Origin: Prochlorococcus sp. AG-418-D13
GTDB lineage: Bacteria > Cyanobacteriota > Cyanobacteriia > PCC-6307 > Cyanobiaceae
DNA length: 44,417 bases
Direction: 5' to 3'
Assembly: GCA_003214315.1 (NCBI GenBank)
Contig: QCLU01000012.1
Span: 1 to 44,417, forward strand
This document shows positions 41,701-44,417 of the stretch, one piece after another; position 1 is the first letter of the stretch, and each line of letters starts with the position of its first letter. A program made the position numbers and the translations under genes. Under the pieces are notes generated by a model. That model saw only the letters and a list, made by a program, of their open reading frames with translations, did not search any database and was not told where the DNA came from.

Positions 41701-44132
41701 ATATTCAAAACATTTTTTAAAAATTCCTGAGATTTTTGCATTACTAGCTCTTTATTTTTAATATTTTTAAACCCATGCCCTTCATTTTCAAAAAAGATAA
41801 CTTCTGAATATTGATTATTCTGAATCAAAATTTCTTGAATTTTTAAAGTTTGTTTATACGAAATAACTCTATCTTGTTTTCCATGAAACAATAAAATAGG
41901 TTTTTTTATTTTGTTAATTTGATTTAATGGCGATCTATCTAAGTAATCATAATGATTTTCTTCATAATTTCCTACCAAAGAATTTAAATAATCTTTTTCA
42001 AACCTATGAGTGTTGTAATGCATGTCCCTCAAATCCAAAACAGGATATTTACAAATTGCAGCTGTAAAAATAGACCCGTATAATAAACAATTTAAAGCTG
42101 TTAACCCGCCAGCACTATTACCAAAAATTACTACTTTGTCACTATCAACTAAATTTAAATTAATTAATTCAAGAGTTAATGCTTTACAGTCATAAGAATC
42201 AACAATTCCCCACTTAAAATCTAATCTCTCTCTATATGCTTTACCAAATCCTGATGATCCTCCATAATTAACTTCAGCGACCAAAAATCCCTTCGATGTC
42301 CAATATTGAACTTCAGAATTATATGATCCATCAAAACATGAAGTTGGTCCGCTATGTGCTCTAACAAGGAGCGGTGGCTTTCTGAAATTTTCAACAAGCG
42401 GCCTATAAAGAAAAGAATGAGTAGATTGATCTTCAAAACCTTTAAACCAAAATGTTTCAGGTTTTGAACAATCTTTTATATGCTCAACAAATATCTGCTC
42501 AGAAAAATTTGATAAAACTTTTTCTGCAAAATCAATTTCAAATACAATTCCCAAAAAATCAGATCCATAACCTTTTAAGAGAACTTTTTTCCGAAAAACA
42601 CTAAAATCACTTATCGAGGTAAAAGGAGTAGAAAATTCTTTAACGAATTCAAGATCTTTATATTCTTCCACTATTAAGCTATTTTCTTTTTTTGCTACAC
42701 AAAATAAATTGTTTATATTTCCTGAAAAAAATGTTATTCCTGATACCCATTGTGGGGCTCCATATTCAATCAAATTTCTCTCTACTCTTTTCTTAATAAA
42801 AATATTATCAATTTCACTAACATCTAAAAACAATAAGTTCCACCATCCAGAACTATCTTCAGAACACACTAAAAGAGTTTCACTTATCCAATAAGGTTGA
42901 AAAAAAGAAACGTTTTTTTTGGAATTTATCAGCTTATTTGAGAATTTTTTTATTTTTTGTATCTCTCCATCTAAATCTATTTGAGCAAAAAATAGATCAT
43001 TTTTCTCCCAGGGCATGCATGGAGAATCCCACTCTATCATTCTTAGTAAAGATGTTTTTCCGCACCCAGATGGTCCTACGACCAAAAGTGATTGATTATT
43101 GTCGATGCTCAAGTTTAAATTTTTAATTATTGTTTTATTTGATCCAGGTGGGCAAAGGTCAGCATTATTAATAAGAATTGAGGGGTAATCTGAAATAACA
43201 TTTTGATTGCTTTTTGGGTTGGTTTGACTAATGGATTCTACTTTTGACTGGAATCCTTCTAATCTTCCGATCCCAGCAGTAAATTTTGCAAGTTCTTCGA
43301 TCTGATTAACAATGAAAAATAACGAACCTTCAACCATTCCAAATGCAAAACTTGCCTGAATAAAGCGTCCATAATCAATATCACCTTTAAAGTAAGGGAT
43401 TGCCATTATTAAATATGGAAAGAAATTTCCAGCATAATTAATGGATCTTCTCATGACGTCTATTATTACTCTCCATATAATCAGTAAATTAAAGTTTCTC
43501 ACAACTTCTCCTAAGCGCCTTTCAGTTTCACTTCGCTCGGGATTTTCTCCAGAGTAAAAGGCTATTGATTCAGCATTATCTCTAATATGTACTAAGCCAT
43601 ATCGAAAATCTGCCTCATATCTAAGTTGATCAAAGTCAATCTTTACAAGATTTTTTCCAGCAATTAAAAGGATAGAAGTTGCAAATGCAGCGTAACCAAA
43701 TAAAGAAAAAGTAAGTGTTGTACTAATACTCCATAAAATAAGAATATTAAGTGAAAATGTTAGTAGGGCATCAAAAATACCTAATGTGAAAGAAAGACTT
43801 TGCCCAGTAAAAGCTCGGGTATCATCTGTGATTCTTTGATCAGGATTATCTACATCGGTTTGTTCTTCATCATTGGGATTTAATTGGTAATAAGCTTTAT
43901 TAGTCATATAATCTTTGACTAAACTTTTTGAAAGCCATTCTCTCCAAATTATTCCTAACTTATATGTAAAAAATATTTGGGAAACACGTATTGGTAGAGC
44001 CACAGCGAAACAACAAGCGTAAATCCCCAATATCCGATAAAACCCATCTTCTTGTTTTTCTACCAAAGCATTTGTTAAATCTCTTGCTATGAATCCAATA
44101 CCTGCATTTATTCCGTTTACAGCTAAAAGCAT
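41697..44132 (-). CDS. In-frame chimera: SbmA/BacA-like ABC transporter N-part fused to S9 peptidase C-part
   Basis: An 811-residue frame made of two unrelated pieces. Residues 1-365 are an ABC transporter of the SbmA/BacA/YddA (peroxisomal ABCD-like) type with membrane spans and VDNPDQRITDDTRAFTG and ADFRYGLVHIRDNAESIAFYSGE motifs. Its NBD has only Walker A GPSGCGKT (353-360); Q-loop, signature and Walker B are missing. From residue about 366 the sequence becomes an S9 prolyl-oligopeptidase-family peptidase (EWDSPCMPWEKNDLFFAQID), lacking roughly 200 N-terminal propeller residues but keeping the catalytic triad Ser673 (GNSAGG), Asp754 and His786. The junction lies near 43030-43045. It could be a deletion between neighbouring minus-strand genes or an assembly chimera. 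Neither domain is expected to work normally. The upstream N-terminus is in another frame. Confidence 0.8.
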   Translation of the reverse strand: MLLAVNGINAGIGFIARDLTNALVEKQEDGFYRILGIYACCFAVALPIRVSQIFFTYKLGIIWREWLSKSLVKDYMTNKAYYQLNPNDEEQTDVDNPDQRITDDTRAFTGQSLSFTLGIFDALLTFSLNILILWSISTTLTFSLFGYAAFATSILLIAGKNLVKIDFDQLRYEADFRYGLVHIRDNAESIAFYSGENPERSETERRLGEVVRNFNLLIIWRVIIDVMRRSINYAGNFFPYLIMAIPYFKGDIDYGRFIQASFAFGMVEGSLFFIVNQIEELAKFTAGIGRLEGFQSKVESISQTNPKSNQNVISDYPSILINNADLCPPGSNKTIIKNLNLSIDNNQSLLVVGPSGCGKTSLLRMIEWDSPCMPWEKNDLFFAQIDLDGEIQKIKKFSNKLINSKKNVSFFQPYWISETLLVCSEDSSGWWNLLFLDVSEIDNIFIKKRVERNLIEYGAPQWVSGITFFSGNINNLFCVAKKENSLIVEEYKDLEFVKEFSTPFTSISDFSVFRKKVLLKGYGSDFLGIVFEIDFAEKVLSNFSEQIFVEHIKDCSKPETFWFKGFEDQSTHSFLYRPLVENFRKPPLLVRAHSGPTSCFDGSYNSEVQYWTSKGFLVAEVNYGGSSGFGKAYRERLDFKWGIVDSYDCKALTLELINLNLVDSDKVVIFGNSAGGLTALNCLLYGSIFTAAICKYPVLDLRDMHYNTHRFEKDYLNSLVGNYEENHYDYLDRSPLNQINKIKKPILLFHGKQDRVISYKQTLKIQEILIQNNQYSEVIFFENEGHGFKNIKNKELVMQKSQEFLKNVLNI

Positions 44133-44169
44133 TAATACAATTATCGCAAGGAATAACCAATGTAGCCAT

Positions 44170-44417
44170 CTACGGTTTTTTTAATTGACGTCTTAAGCTA
44201 AAAAAGCTGCCTGATCCAATTAGAAATAAGACAGAGAAAAGCAATCCCCAGCTACCAGCCCAAATTGAATTGACAGTATTTACTACACCTCCGAAATACT
44301 TTGCAAGAAAAATTGGCTGAAAGCTTTCAAAAAAACTGATTATTCCTGTTAGACCAACAAGTACTACTCCACCGACGCAAAATAAAAGAGAAATCAGAAG
44401 CCATATGAATTGAAATC
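44170..44417 (-). pseudogene. N-terminal piece of the same ABC transporter, split off by a frameshift; runs off window
   Basis: The minus-strand frame from the window end encodes two membrane spans (FQFIWLLISLLFCVGGVVLV and SIWAGSWGLLFSVLFLIGSG) and then LRRQLKKP before a TAG at 44170-44172. Removing one base from the A7 run on the coding strand (T7, 44176-44182) changes LKKP-stop into LKNRRWLHWLFLAIIVLMLLAVNGINAG, joining it without interruption to the ABC frame that starts at 44132. I therefore read it as the N-terminal part of the SbmA-like transporter rather than a separate gene. Its true start is beyond the window. Confidence 0.72.

Noticed and set aside
43960..44169. Minus-strand frame beginning MATLVIPCDN in the ABC gene
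   Set aside because: It reads the same strand in another frame over ABC transporter coding sequence and encodes nothing recognisable.
1..44417. Genomic island, prophage or insertion sequence
   Set aside because: No integrase, transposase, tRNA, direct-repeat or phage gene is visible, and base composition looks uniform.
1..44417. tRNA, rRNA, CRISPR or known small RNA
   Set aside because: I found no TTCGA-loop with a paired acceptor, no rRNA stretches and no regularly spaced repeats. Spacers are too short for most RNA genes.
1..44417. Rho-independent terminators
   Set aside because: T runs are abundant, but none follows a GC-rich hairpin that stands out from the AT-rich background.

Overview
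The window is a strongly AT-rich, densely packed bacterial chromosome segment whose gene content points to a high-light-adapted Prochlorococcus (marine picocyanobacterium). The evidence is the plant-type zeta-carotene desaturase, a high-light-inducible (HLIP) chlorophyll-binding protein, the cytochrome b6f subunit PetL, a CRR7-like NDH-1 factor, DUF751/Ycf33, a VKOR-thioredoxin fusion, the DUF512 radical-SAM protein of cyanobacteria, and several small membrane proteins typical of picocyanobacteria. Spacers are short and genes often overlap by 1-14 bases. I saw no tRNA, rRNA, CRISPR array, insertion sequence or phage gene.

Layout. 1-5.4 kb: carotenoid (crtQ, 5'-truncated by the window edge) plus an SRPBCC protein, then hemD-rbfA-DUF751 on the minus strand, a GST, a secreted DUF6816-like protein, CRR7 and aroK. 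5.4-8.8 kb: a tandem-domain PTPS/QueD-like protein translationally coupled to a RibD-like reductase, a FemAB-like/DUF482 acyltransferase, a DUF4346 protein and petL. 8.8-13.8 kb: rimO, VKOR-Trx, nadB and a DUF3120 membrane protein. 13.8-19 kb: DUF512 radical SAM, a TolC-type outer-membrane protein, an inositol-monophosphatase-family enzyme, a YihY/BrkB membrane protein, a zinc-ribbon membrane protein and hli. 19-24 kb: small conserved proteins, an HtrA protease, an ABC-F ATPase, a Nif11-like small protein and a ribbon-helix-helix protein. 24-28 kb: a minus-strand ion-transport operon (SLC13 permease, KtrB/TrkG, KtrA/TrkA). 28-35 kb: NDH-2, cysH, coaX, bcp/prxQ, a phosphopantetheinyl transferase, rarA and pgm. 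35-36.3 kb: a DUF4912 gene broken by a frameshift. 36.9-41.7 kb: the sufBCDS iron-sulfur operon. 41.7-44.4 kb: an SbmA/BacA-like ABC transporter gene fused in frame to the back half of an S9 peptidase gene.

Functionally the window is mostly core housekeeping: pigments and tetrapyrroles, sulfur assimilation and Fe-S assembly, cofactors (NAD, CoA, pterin or deazapurine), K+ transport, redox and stress proteins. The clearest departures from the ordinary are at the right end. The ABC transporter/S9 peptidase chimera lacks the second half of the nucleotide-binding domain and the first part of the peptidase propeller. Two frameshifts sit in 7-base A/T homopolymers where six bases would restore the frame. 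These could be real lesions or sequencing/assembly artefacts, and read mapping would decide. Other points worth a look are a PTPS tandem repeat with a degenerate first active site, two divergent gene pairs whose start codons touch or nearly touch, a Nif11-like protein ending in a Gly-Gly motif, inverted repeats at divergent promoters, and a start-less remnant of a small Cys-containing protein. I did not find convincing evidence of a wholly new biological system.
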